Shown in pieces: positions 45,501 to 60,500 of a stretch of DNA of 64,000 bases (the first letter of the stretch is position 1; every line of letters starts with the position of its first letter). This DNA is from Gyrodactylus bullatarudis. Lineage: Eukaryota; Platyhelminthes; Monogenea; Gyrodactylidea; Gyrodactylidae. Location: positions 300,455 through 364,454 of the forward strand of contig SSNU01000017.1 in NCBI GenBank assembly GCA_012064415.1. Reading direction: 5' to 3'. Made by a program: the position numbers and the translations under genes. The notes under the pieces are model-generated. The model saw only the letters and a program-made list of their open reading frames with translations. It did not search any database and had not been told where the DNA came from.

Positions 45501-48500
45501 GGAGAAATGAAAACTTTTGACATTTTGAAATTTGAAAAATTTTCTAATTTCTCTTGAAAATACTATTTTTCTTGATATAAAACATCTTGAGGATGAAACA
45601 AATAGGAGGTTCCTTTATTATTTAAAAATTTTAAATGTATAATTTCTCACTGATAAAACCTTTTATTAATGATAGTGTTGAAATTAAACTAAAAAATCAA
45701 GATAATTTACAAAATTATTATCTCCAAACTTAGCAAATTGTTAAACAATAAAAATCATCTTTAACCTCAAAAAAATTTTATTGAGATCATTGATATGAAT
45801 GAAATACATGATATTAGAATAATACATTTAAGATCTTATAAATTTGAATCTTGATGTTATTAAAAAAAAAGTTTCATTGGTATTCCTGGTTAAAATTTCA
45901 CAATTTCCCTAGTTTTTCTTGACCTAAGCAGAAAAGATTTGACAACTGTTAACTGTGAATCGAACTGAGAAGGTACTTATTTTGGACACCTAATAAATTT
46001 ATTTTATAATTTCTGATTTCGAGATTATATACCAGGAGTTTATTAATCCTTTTTTAGTAAAATTTAGTGAAAAAGCGCAAAACCAATAAATGAAGCTGAT
46101 TGGTTTGTTTCATTTCCTGAGTTTTTCACTCAGTAATCCAATCAGAGTTAAATGAACTCAGCTTTGAATGCTTTTGAATGAGTCTATGTTAAGTGAAATT
46201 TCCTGCTCTTTTGAATGTAAAAATTTTTTAAAGATAATTATTTTCCCCTTTAAAATTTCAATTTGAAGATGCGTAAATTTGATAAAAAGTACTTACCTTG
46301 TATTCCTTAAGACCCTTTACCATCTTCGGGGGAAACCATGAAGTTTCAAGAATTTCGAGTTCACAGTTGCACACAACATTACGAACACTCTTGTCTGTTG
46401 AAATCTTTGTATCAGCCCCGATGAACTTGGAATCTGACCAGACACCAAATTGTCCATCACTGCCTCTTGATTTTATCCTTATGGTGTAGGAATTGATTGA
46501 GTTTAGATTTGACAAAATTGTCATTCGATTTGGCGGTAGGTCCAATGTTTCAGCTGTCCCACCATTGGCTAGGTTACCATTCTCTTTGTACTCAATTCGA
46601 TAACCATGTATTGAAATGTTATTCTTTGAAATCTCTGAAGAATTCCAGGTCACTTTAATTTGCTGGGAGTTGATCCACTTCACTTTGATATCTTCCGGAG
46701 GTAGAGGTGCTAAAAATAAAAAAATAGATGAATTGAAATGTGCTGAAGAGTATAAATTCTTACCTTCAGAGTTTAATCTCATTCCAATGATCATAGAGAA
46801 AGGACCCTGACCAGCATCATTGTATGCGAGAACCTGAAAGTTGTAATTATTCCTCGGGTCTAAATTCTTTGCCTCATAACTTCGAATATTCGGATCAGAA
46901 ATGTTTACATTCCTCTCAGACTTTGAAGCTCGATCAGGATAATTGGAGCTGAAATAACTTGATCCAGCTATACCATAACGAATGAGATATCCTCTGATTT
47001 CACCATTTCTCTGTTGAAGTGCCGGAGGCTCCCAACTTAAAAGGGCAGTTGTTGAGTTTAGGGCAGTCAGACTAACATTAGTTGGCGGACCAGATGGTTC
47101 TATAACATAAGAAATAAAATTTAAATGTTTTAGCTACACTTTTTTTTAAATTTACTTGAAATAGGCATTGTGATATCAATTTCAGTTGGTGCCATGCTAT
47201 TTGAGGATGTTATAACTGACAAGCTTATCCGATAGGTGATTCCATATTCTACAGTGAAGAATATTCAAATTGGATTGAAAAAAGAAAATTCTATGGAACT
47301 TACGAAGATTATCTTTTTCTGTAGTGACATACGAGTTCTCATTAGAAAGTCGAATAGTCTTTGTCTGCAAATTAAATCCCGCTTCATCTTTTATATCAAG
47401 TGGAATGAACTTTAGTTCATAGGGGAGATCACGTGGTGCACCAGGTGGATGATCCCAAACTACTTCAACTGCTATGTATTTGACAATTTCACCAGATGGC
47501 AAATGATTCGTTCTGGGCTCGATTACTTTTGCCTTTACATTGATTGGAACTAGTGGAACTAAGGAAGAGGAAAACAATTTATTAGTAAAGTGTTAAATTT
47601 CTCAATTGTACATCATTAATTTAGATTGTGAAAAAAAGTTACACGTCAAAAATGTTCCAATGGACATTTATTTTTTATCTCTCTATATTTATATGTTCAG
47701 AACATCATTAATTTTAATGAGATTGATAAAAATAAACGAGAATTACTCAACACAGTTTATCAATATAACTAAGACAAGACTGAGAGTCAACATAAATATT
47801 TGAGTCATCTATATTCTTGGAGTTAGTTTAACACTTCACATACTCGTCAAAGGTGATTTTGAAAAATAAAAACGATAAATTATTAGCTGTAGATTTCAAT
47901 TTTGCTACGTAAAAACCTGCTAGATATTTTAGTTTAAAAGAACCACCAAAAAATGATGATTTTATTCGAAGACATAAGTTGCCTGATTTCCTCAAAGATA
48001 TTTTTGGGTTGCTGACCTGGAGTCATGCTGGAGCTGAGAACGAGCGAAAGATTTTTTTTGGTGAAAAAAGCTTTATTTTCGTCGGTTCTCTTCAGACCAA
48101 ACACCGACTTTCGATATATATTTATACATAAAATAAGGAACTTTAACTCTTCTTTTAGAACCCGGTCGAACACAAAACTTTCTTGAGCGATAATTTGAAC
48201 TGAAAGATACTTTTGACATTCCTCATAAAACAGGAAATTTATTAAGCTAGAATAATCATCGCAGAAAAACAAAGTTACTTTTACAATCTCTCATCTCTAA
48301 ATCAATAAAAACTCTCAACTTATCTTCATTAAAAGTAGTCGTGTAAATGAAAATTGAATAGGTAACTAAAACTCAAATTTTTGCTCAGTTGCTTCTTTAG
48401 TTCTGATCTTATTCAAAGTTATTGAATCATAAAGATAATTTATGCTCAAGTTTCAACTCTCTCTGAATGCATTGTTGATGTGTGTTATCCAAGTTTCTTC

Positions 48501-51500
48501 GCAACGGATGATATGTAACATGGGGGGAAGATCGTTCAAGTTATTTTTATATCCAAAGATCATGAGATTATGAGGAGGAAAAATGAATCTGTTCACTTTG
48601 CACAATGAAAAAAAATAAAACTCCATTATATCGAATGGATAAATAATGAATGCAACATAAAAAAACCAAATGGGGAGGTGTCAAATCTGGGGATGTTTGC
48701 GCTGAGGGAAAAAAGAGAGTTCAACTCCCAACTGATGTATGTTCGCCCGGTAGAAGTAGAGTGAAATCTTGACATTATTCTCATCTATAGCAGAGGGAGA
48801 AAATGAAATATGTATTTATTAGGAGAACAGTAAACTTCCTGTCGAAAGAATGAATTTCATCTATCTAGCAGTAGTGCTATACTTCCCCTTGCCGAAGGAA
48901 AGAAAATCAGCAAGAGATAAAAAGAAATTAAGGAATATGAAAATTTTTTGAGAAAAAAAGACCGAGAATATCAGAGGAAACGAAGAGGAATTTTTAAGAC
49001 TAATTCACTACTATTCTCCTATTCTTCCTTCTCGAATTTCTTCAAATTGATTTCTTCAAATCAACCGGATTTCGGATTGAAAATACGAATTTATTTCAAG
49101 ACTAGAACATGAAAAGAGATGAGAATTGAAAAAAAGAAGTCAATTCATTCCTGAGTACAGTAGTCCCTCAAATTAGGGACTTTAGAAAAAGCCTACCCCT
49201 ATTTATCTCGACTAGCTCTGCATCACGAAAAAATCTCCTTAAAATTTCGAGATGAAAGAAAAAACCAATAACTCATACATCTTGAATGTAATGGAACATG
49301 CGACTTGTTAATATTTCCCCCCTTTTAACTAAATCATAATGAATAAAAGTTGTTGCATGTAATGTACTTTAGGTGTATTACACAAATTGTACTTCTTGTA
49401 AACACAGAGAGATAAATGCATATTGTGAAGTTATAGACAAGGGCCTCTGTCAAGAATCATCAACCAGGATGCTTTCAAATAATGGACAAATTAATAATAT
49501 TACAATACAGTGTGTTGTACTTTTTTATGGGTGTTTGTACAAGCAACAGATAGGAAATCAATAAAAGACTTTTGTGTTAAGACTTAAGAGGGAGTATGAA
49601 GAAAAACACGAAAAAAAATATTTATTGGTTTATTTCATGATGATGATAAAAGAAAATTTGACTTTCTTCCCCTTGATCTACACTGTGACTCATAGGACTC
49701 TCTTTCAGATATGTCAAGTTGAATTTTGAAAAAAATTTCTCTAAGATTTATTATAGGAATGATCTTGATAGTATCAATAGAGAACAATTTGACAAGAAAA
49801 TGATAAAGAATTAGCTTGCATTTGTTGATTTCAATTCAGACAAGTTTGGACTTTTAATCGTTGGATATTATTAAAATACATGTTATAATCCGATTGTTAA
49901 GTTAAATGAAAAACATTTAAAAGCTCAATCGAATAAGAGGCCAGTTAAAGTTTATAGAATGAAATTAATAGATATTTAAGGAGCTAATTTAATGTTAACA
50001 GTTATATAACCAAATCTTTATTCGACAGAAGAGAAACAAACAAATTCTTTTCTACAAATAATCAATGGTTAAAGATAATTAATTGTCTGAGATAAACAAC
50101 ATGTAACTTATGATAAATCTTATCCCAATGAATAAATCTTAGCAGACACTAAAATTTCTACAGTCTGTAATTATTTTTTTCAATTCAGAATTATCACAAA
50201 GGTTTCATTGAATTGTAAAAGATTCATTTTCACAATCTGCAAAGAGAAAAGTACTTTAGACAATGTAAATTCTCGTGGTTATTAGAGAATTTCCCTAGGA
50301 TTGTAAAGTTTAAGTGGTTTAAACACAATATCATCATGATAAAGACAAGTGTCTCATAATCTTGAAAGTTCTGAATACAAGAGGTTTGCCGTAGGAAAGA
50401 TATGACTTATTTTGAATTTATTGGTATCTATTAATGAACGTTTCTTATTCCGATCAAGCAAAGCTAATTGAAATTGAATCGGAAATCTAGAAATTTATCC
50501 TTCGCTTAAAAGTAAACCTGCATTAATAAGATTTTTTAGGGCACCCTTAACAAGAATATTTAGTAAAATATATAAAGTATAAAAAGATTTTGTTTTTCAT
50601 GCTATAAAACTAATTTTGGAAATAGGCGATAGAGTCGCTTAGGATTTCATTTTTTCACTTCAGCTTTATTAAAAATGTAATAATACTGAAGACTAGAAAG
50701 TGGTGTGTATAGACAGGAAATTGAAAGATGATTGGATGACACCTCATCAAAAAAAAGAAATTTTTGTTCTAATTCATCCTCTTGCCCTGATAAATTAAGA
50801 TGAAGAAATACAAATAAAAGTGAGTGTACACGACACTACAGAATGGCAAGATAAAAAAAAGAAAAATACTCTGGGGAAATTTTACATTTTCTACACGAAA
50901 CAGGAATAAATTCAATGCTCGATTCGCTAGAAAAAAATTGAAATGACTTAAAATTTTCTACAGAGTCAGTGGAGATTACAGGAATTCTCTACAAATCTCC
51001 ATGGGGAATCTGTGGTAAAGTTTAATATAGAAATACTTAAAAATTTATTGAATTTTAAATCATTCTTCTCTTATAGCCCAACTTCTGAGATTATAAATTT
51101 TATTTCTCCAATAAAATAGGAAATATTTTCTCCTTGAATCTATATACAAGCGTGTTAAATCACTAGGCCGGTAAAAAGTCGAAATTTGGTCATTTGAGTC
51201 ATGGATTAAACAGCTCATTTTAGTTCTAAGGATACTAACACTTTCGGGCAATATCTTTTTATAAGCCAGATAAAATGTCGATAAAAGTCAAAAATCCTTG
51301 AACTATCGATAAATACCTTTCCATGCTTCTGGAATAAGAAAATTTAGAACGTTTTTTTTAATTTTTTATATTTATAATTTTAACTTGAGTTCACATTATT
51401 TCTTTATACAAAGTTGTAAAAATGACTTAAATCCCTTTAATATTGTTTTTTCAATAGCTTAAAACGAAATTTCTCTTATTTTAAATTTAAAAAGTTTCAC

Positions 51501-54500
51501 AATTTGTTTATCTTATTCCAGAAGCATGGAAAGGTATTTTGAAGCGAAATTCGGTGGGATTATATTTAAATACTTGAAGATTAGCTTTTTTATATCGATG
51601 CGCGATTTAAGTAATTTTGCAAAATTTCGTCCAGGTCTAATGAATAATGCCTACTCTCAAATGGTTGGTATGTTTGGAGCAGACTTTCCCAATGCTGAAG
51701 CAAATTCTAACAATGAACTGGCAATCTAAAAATTCAATTTTATAATGCCATTAAATCATATTTATCGTATTGTATAGTAATGATTTTGAAGATAAATAGA
51801 TTCTATGTAACTAGGAAAAATGTCGATTTTATGACGATTTCATAAGCTCAAAAATATCGAAATTTAGGATAGAAATATTTTACCAGCCTAGAAATCACAT
51901 ATTCCAAACTAATTTCATATTTCCTAATCGATTTGAATAATAACTCTTGATGATTCAGAATCCCTGAAAGATAACGAACTCATCAATAGTTTTGTGGTGA
52001 TAATCGGTTTTCTTGTCTTAATAAGACAATGTCTTAATGTGATCCTAAAAATCAACTTTTGATCCCTTTCCTACTTTGCAAATTAGCAAAAATTTTCATC
52101 TCAAAGTTCGAATTTGCGCTATTTCAGAATATGGTATAATTTCCTCAAAGATTGATTTTTTCAAATTATTTTCACTTGAAATTAGGCTTCATGATCTAGG
52201 TTCTTGATCAAATTCGATTTCTCGATAAGAAAATTGAGAATTTTCTAGCAATCATAAATTCTCATTCTCAAATTAACTTGGTGTATTTCTAGTCTGGAGT
52301 TAATTGTGTAAATTGTTTAGAGTAATTTAGAATTATCAAGGTACTAGCCGAGATTAAAACTTTGAAAATACATTTGGGAAATGAAGGGTTAAGACTGCTA
52401 ATTTCAAAATATATTGACGAAACTACAATAAGAGAAATTTCTCCCTGATTCTTATCGAAATTCCCATATTGCCTAATGCCAAGAGTGAAAAGAAGAAATT
52501 TTTTCTCCAAAAGATGTTAATCTCTAGTAGACATTCGTCTCAATTTTATTTCCCTAGCAAGAGAAATTGGAATAAAGATGTTCAGCCAGAAATTAATCGA
52601 GAATATTTCATATTAGATGAAAGTGTGTAATGAAAAAAAAGATGTTATCCATCAAGAGAAGAAGAGTGGAAGAAATTTCTTCGGGTCATTCATAGCATCA
52701 GATAGATTCTGGAACCACTGAAGAAGAAACTGAATCGATAAGTCACCTTTTTGCGTAGTTATTTCATGTAAGTTAAAGACTGAGGAATCCTTTACTCGCG
52801 ACTGTTTCTATGAGTCACTGTGCACCTTAAGAAACAAAAAAATCTTAATTCGAATCTTACCATGTGAAAAAATATAATGTTTGATATTTCTGACATGATT
52901 CTAAAGGATGCATATTCTCTTCTCTAAATAATGGTACCATATCTTTAACCTTTTTTTCGATTCCTCATCTGAATGAATAACACAGGTATTTCTGTGTGTG
53001 ATATTAATGATAAGAGGCAGATTCTTTATTGTTTCGAAACCAATCAGAAAAGTCTTGCTCTCTACTGAAACCAGGATATTATTTTTGTTTTTATAAATGA
53101 ATCTACTTCCAGAGAAAACAGAGCAGAATAAATGCGTAATTATATTTCATTGATCATTTTTATTTGAAATAAAGAAGAGATAATTTTCAGAGATTCTTTT
53201 TAATAATCGAATAAAATTATTTCGATCAAAACATCCTACAATAACGGCTAGATTTCCTTGATTGATCTTATATTTCCTATTTTGAGTTAAGATTTAAAAG
53301 TTGGAATTAATTTTGATGCCATATATTATATTTAGTAAATCTCTATTAACCCAGTTTAGTAATGATTTAACGCTAATACCTACCAGAAGACGATCCAGTT
53401 AAGAAGCAACCAATCAATATTTGTATAATTTCATTTATGCATCAGTTTTGTAGAAAATTGATTGATAAAAATGCTAACTGCTAAAAAGTATCTTTAACAA
53501 ATAAATATTATTTATTATATAGATATGAAAACATCAGTATTAATTGAATTTATTACATATGTACGCAAGTTAATAAGCTTTGTAATTCCCTGTTATATAG
53601 CTAATGAATAATAGTAATCATCAAAAATCGGGTTAATTTAGTGATAATAGCTCATACTGTAAAAAAGTTTCTTTTTTATTTTATAATTTTACAACCTCTA
53701 TAACGAATTTTCTTTATATTTTTTCAATTTTTATAGAAAACCTGTTAATTTTGAATTACGAACTTCAACCTCAATGAGTTGTAGCCTAGTTTTTCTAAAA
53801 CTAGAATTAACAAGATTAGTAAAAAATTAGAGACCATGTTGAACAGAAAGCTGATGCCTAAGTTGAATTTTTTTATTTCTAAGTAGGCTCAAGTTTGTAG
53901 ATTCAGAGTTCCTCTCTATCAATTTCATTATAATCAGCTGATTTAATTTACAAAGAGACTAGAACTCATTCAAACTCCGTGGAATTGAGTGAATTTTGAA
54001 GGAATATGGAACCTATTTTACTGAATCAGAATAGATAAATTTATCTGCGATCAAAATCCTTTCATAACATTGAGATAAACCACTCACTGTTAATGTAATC
54101 CAGTTTATTCCAAACATTAAATGGAGTATTTTCCACCTGTTTTGAGTCATATAAATAAATCCAGTTAATAGTCAACAAGAGGGAGAGTTTCAATAATCTA
54201 TTCATCTTTTTAAATCATCTTAGAAATTAATAGGATGATATTCTAATTATATTTATCCAATCCTACAGAATAACGAATAATTCAAAATCTGAATACACTT
54301 TTAGTATGTAATGTATTTTTCCACATTCATGTGGTATGAGCCAATCAAATTCCTTGACCAATCACAAACCAAGTTTTTATTGCATACAAAATAATAACAG
54401 GAAAATAGCTGTTTCAGTAATGAGGATAATTCAAACTCGATATTTTATAGAATACAGGGGTGTTATTTTATTTTTCTATGCTGTGTGGAAATTCTGATAG

Positions 54501-57500
54501 TTATTAGATATGTATATGAAAACATGTGTACTTTATAAAGAAATTTTTTTTTCTGACTTTTTCTTCGTGAGCGGTTAAAATGGATAAGACTATAGGGCGT
54601 AATGCAGGAATATCGAATATTGCATTAAAGTATTTTGAGCAATCGGGAAGATTAACTTTATTCACACCATTTTCCTTTTTTTATAAAAAGGTCGGATAAT
54701 TGGAAAGTCAATTCTTTGATAATTGAAATTTGAAAGATAGAATTTTGTGAGATTTCTTCGTCTTTCTAACCAGATTTAAATCTAAACTAACTTCGTTAAT
54801 CAAAAGTAATTTAGAAATTATGTAAGAAAACATATTTAGAACCAAATGCGCATTTCTCATGTGGTCTCTCTTTGAAAATGATAAAATTAAAGTTTGAATG
54901 AAAAATAATAATTTAAAATTTACAAAGAAATACTGAGTTAAAGAATATAAGGGTCATGAATAGAAATAAGAATATTATGTAAGCTGAAAAAACACCAAAA
55001 ACTCTTCAATAAATAGCAATAGTGAAGAGAAAAAGGTGAAAAAGCTCACATAGGCCATGCTAGTTGAAGATTAAATGAATAATTCTTTTGAACACACAAA
55101 TTAGGTTTATACATGTTGATGAAAAATTTCTCCTTCACCCACACATCTGTGCTGTCATCCCCTGGGTTTTTGTATAAGATGGAAAAATTAGAAATTGAAG
55201 CATCAAGGTTTTCCTGTTTTAGATGTCTGGTCACCGCGGTATCTTTATTGAGATGATCATGAGATCTAGTTGATAACTTCCTAATAGTACGCCCTATATA
55301 CGAAACACCACAGTCACACTGAAACTTGTAAATCAATAGAGTCTTTTCTTGAGGGTCAAGTAAATCCTTATGGATTAAACTGAACAATCTCTGAGTTTTG
55401 AATACAATTTTTAATTGTATATTGTCATAATGTTGATCGATGAGATTATTGAGTCTTCTCCTAACATCATTACTAAAACCATAAGTCACCTTTGAAGTTA
55501 AGTTTCATGAAAACTTTTGTTTTCTCGCCTTCCTCTGTATTAACAACCTCATCTCTAACCAAAGGTTGATTGATGAACTTGTCCACAAATTTGGCTGGAT
55601 AACCATTTTCCATTAAACAGGACTTTGCCGTCTCTATTTCTTTTGGTATTTCTTCCAGACTAGCAATCCTTCGTATTCTCTTCCCTAGACCAATTACTAA
55701 GCCAACTTTATGTGAAACTGGACTAAAACTGGCATAATGGAGATATTTGCCATTGTCAGTCTTTTTCTTAAAAATATTTCTTAGAATTGATCCGTCTCCT
55801 CTTCTGATTAGCTTGACATCTAGGAAACTTAAAATACCGTAATTTATTTTAACAAATCCGTATCTGATATGAAGATTTTTTTCCTGATAACTGTGACCAG
55901 CTATAATTTTCCAGTCAACTCACAGCAATAGTTTATGGATCATAGGTGACACTTTTCCCATGAGAAAATAAATTCTGAACCATTATTAAAGTTAATATTT
56001 TTTTCCTGAGTCCTTGATAAAAAAAATAAAGTTACAGTCGCGGAGTTGGAAAAACGAGCAAATCTAAACAATTTTAAATTGACGGCTGAAATATCTGAAA
56101 AGTTGGAGTTTTGCATCATTTTTAATTTTTCTGATAGAGTTTTTTTGGCCCGGCATTGCATATTTATCGCATGCTATTAAACAACTACGGTCCGATTTCT
56201 TTTATTGTTCAAGAACTTTTATAAGTGACAGCTTCATCACCTATTCGTGAACGTAAAATTGAAAGCATTCTCCAGGCTAAATCTTGAGGTACGCTCAAGT
56301 CAACTAGAGAGTGACCAAACAAAAGTGAACTTGTTCGACACGACTCAAACTCTCTGAGTAACAGCTTGAAATGCATAAATTTTCTGCACATTAATCTTCC
56401 ATGGTCTTTAAGGGTTTGTTAACATATTCGATTTTTCTAGCAGATACTTGGATGCTTCCCAGGTTATTGGGTCTAGCTTGGGAAGTTTATAGCTTGGTTT
56501 AGCATGAACATTTAACCCTTGCATGGGAAATGGGGTCTTTTAGACCCCAGGGGAACTTTGAATGGACATAACTTTTTTGTTTCACATTTTTTCTATATGA
56601 ATTTTTAATATAGCTTCGAGATAAAAATAACTAACAATGTTTTTCTTAGTTTGAAGTTATATCTCGTTTGGTTGTTGAGCTAGTAACTGATTTTTGAATA
56701 GTAACGTATTTGATAAATGGGGTCCTTTAGACCCCACACTGTTTCTTGTTTCCGAATAGAATTTTTTTGATAAAAAACTTATCTTTTACTATCGAATCAT
56801 TATTTCATTCATGGACAGAAGAAACGGTACTATTTCCTTTGCTCTCGCTATTCAAGAAGAAATTTTTGAAAATATTGTGACTGATGAAGAATTTCATGTT
56901 AGTTTTGAAGAAGATCATGTAGAATATCAAAATGAATCAAGCGAGGATGAATTTGAAAATATTTTGTCAGTCAGTTCATCTCATGTCTCAAAATCTGGTG
57001 GAATTGTATACTCTGATAGATGACCCCATCTAAATCAAACCCCTATCCAAAATGTGATCAATTTTACAAGCGGACTTACAAAGATCTCAAGAAGGTGTGT
57101 GAACCAATCTGATTTCTCCTTCTTGTTCATAAACGATAACATCATTGATAATGTGAAAAAATATACAAATATTTACATGAAGAGCCTATATTGCAAAAGT
57201 TCGGAGGTTCAAAATGATGAAATACGCAGATGGATAGGAATATCTCTTTATTTTGGAGTATGTAAGCAGAAGAATATGGAATTAGAAGAATTATGGGGAG
57301 ATGATTTCGGAGCGCAGGTTGTCAAGGTATCAATGACCTATTCCAGATTCACAGTCATCAAATAGTACATAAGATTTAATTTTATCTTTAATTTCTTTTT
57401 ACTTTTTTCAATACAGATTTATTTCTAACAAAAAAAAGATTCGATAATAAATCATTGCGAGATATAGGACAAAATAGAGATAAACTTGCTCCAATATGGA

Positions 57501-60500
57501 TGGTATTTCAAGAGTTTATTTTGAATTGCCAGAAGTCATACACACCCTCAGAGCAAATAACTGTTGATGAACAACTGATTTCATTTCGCGGTAGATGTTC
57601 ATTCAGAGTTTACATGAAGAGTAAACAAGGTAAATATGGAATTAAAGTTTGGGCCGCGTGTGATGCAAAAACAGCATATATATGCAATGCAGATATCTAT
57701 ATCGGAAAAGAAGGTGATGTGCAAGAAGTTGGTCAAGGATCAAGAGTGGTAAAACAATTGATTCATCCATTTATTAATGCTGGTAGAACAGTAACCCGTG
57801 ATAATTTTTTCACAGAGTATGATTAAGTAGGAAGTTCTCAGCTTCTGACTTTTCTTTTTTTTAATTTTTAAGCAAAATCCGTGAATTTCTACTCAAAAAA
57901 GTCAATATTGTAGTCTCAAAATCTTCATAGATTTCTGTTATATTCTGCTTTGATTATATCTTATAAATATTCATGATTAATTTACCTCTTTTATAAATAT
58001 AGTAAAACAAAGACCAGGACGCTTCGAGCCTCGACGTTACGAACAAACGACAAAGCGCTACAATTAAATTTAAAGACTTGCAAACACGAACTTATATCAA
58101 GAATATATTTTCTCATACAAAATAAATATGAATTCTATCAACACTCAAACTTCTCTTCATCCTTCCCCCACGTATACAATAATTTCGAAGATTTGAAAAT
58201 AGCATTTTCCTAATTCAAATTCAGTTTCCTGAGAAAAATATTGAGTTTTTTTTGTAATCTTCTCGAGATAACGAGCTTTATTCCTATCAAACCCATTTAT
58301 CTATCCTGAGTACAGCTCAATTTTTTAAATCTATCAACACGACAACTCTTGGACAGATTTTAGTGATGAACAGTAGACCAAGATGAAAATTTCAGAATTC
58401 GCCTTAGTTTTCTCAAAACCTTCGAAATTTTAAACTCTTTTCAAATAAACCTTTCTCCAAAGTCATGTTTGAAGTTTAATGAAACCCCCTATTTTGATTT
58501 ACCACCTCGAGTTTGAAATAACAAAAGATTTCTTAGAATTACTGACAGGTCATGGTTGAATGCGAAATTTAAAAAAAATTATCGAAATGTAATTTCTGAA
58601 AGCACCGAATTTTCTCTATGATGAAAATAATCATTTTAATTCTTTACAATAAAGCCACTGTTCTATCGGTAGATTACTGGTATATTTTATTAGATTTAAA
58701 ATAGTGATTTATCGAATCAAAATTGAGTAGAGAATTCTAATCAAGAATATCAATATTGGTTTCAAGAGTTTATCAAGTTCAAATAAACTCAGAATAAAAC
58801 CTAATTTTGGTATATTTTCTGGAATGCAAAAACCATCGCTTTGTTCAATTTAATAACCACATGTGTTGGAGCATCGGGTATATTGAATAAGCGAATTTCG
58901 AATTTTCTATTATCCTTCAGATCCTTATAGATATTCGTTATTTTTTTATTTATTCCAGTATGGTCTATTCTTTTCACAAAAGTATCGAACATTTCCATAG
59001 CCAGTGACTTTGTTAAACTAATACCATCTATTGTTTTTTCAAATTTATCTAGACTTGTTCCACAGGACACGAATTCTCTCAGTATATCTCTGAATTTTTT
59101 ACATTTATCGTATATTACTCTCTCTTCAGGAGTCACCTTTAAAAATACTTTACACATTTTAGTTTCATCAAGCATATATCTATAAACACACCACAACACA
59201 GGATCACATTTAGGAACTGGTTTTTTACGATCATGATGGACGTTAAAGATGAAATCCAGGACAGTTTCTTTCTCGGGCTGCTTATATCTGTAACCGTAAC
59301 CGGAGTAAAATGCTTCCATGTCATCGTTTGTGTATTCAGTCTCTTCGATAATTTTTTTCATTTCATCCTTTGCTTCTAAAATATCAATTTTTCCAGATTT
59401 GATTTCTGTAATGAGCTCAGTCAGTCTTGTTTTAAATGATTCTTTTTCAACTATCTCTTCAATCTTGTCTTCTCCATCATTACATTTTGTATAAGCATAT
59501 TTTAAATCTTTTGCCATTAATAATAGCAATTCAGACTCGATATCTATTTTATTCTTCTCAAACTGCGCATTATGCATTAATATTTTTCAATCAACTCTAA
59601 ATTTTATGCATGAAATTAAAAACCTGAAAAAATAAGGGCCAGTTTTCAAGTCTCAGAATTTAAGTAGAATGAAACATACTAACCATTCATTGATCAATCA
59701 CTAATGAGTAAGTTTATCTTGTATAAGAATTGTTTTTAGTATTTTTCGATTAAAATTTCAACACAAGTCTGTTAATAAAATTTCGATCATTTTTACACAC
59801 AATCTACATTGATCATATATTGAACTTAAAAAATATATGTAAATGCATTGAGTAATTATAAAATAAATCTGATTGTTACAAGTGTGTAATTTTTACACAC
59901 AATTCACTGTGCCACTGATTGGGTCCCTAATTTTTAATTTTGAATTTATCAGATAAATTTCTTATTTAAAACAAAATAAATTCAGTTGCAGCTTTCAACA
60001 TTTGGTTCATTAATAAGAGTCTACAGATACTTTTTGATTTTTTCAAATGTCACAGGACCATCATTTTACTCTGAAATTATCGTAAAACGTTTGTTTATAT
60101 CTTATTATGAATTTTATCGTTTGTGTATTCTGTTACAAGTAGTAAAAAGAGATTTAGAACCATCAAAAATTCTAAAAAAATTCCGAACAAGTTAGACCAA
60201 AATACGCATTAGACAGTGTATTCAAACTTGGCTAAAGAAACTCTCAATATCTACGGTCAAATTTAAATTTTTGAATGTTGATTGCGGAATTCTGAAATTT
60301 CAAAATGGTGACATTCTTCTCAGATTAATTGATTTGTTTGGAATTTATTTCATTTTAACATCTCATGGGCTCCATTTGTTGTGGCATTCAAAATTTTATT
60401 TTCTGACTATCCGGAGAAAAATATTGAGTATTTTGTGAATTCTCATCTTCATATCAGCTCAGATATAATAAAAATAAGGGTTGTTTTTATGATTTTTACA

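Noticed and set aside
49373..49564. 63-codon cysteine-containing ORF
   Set aside because: No ATG at its start, no signal peptide, no second copy; too short to support.
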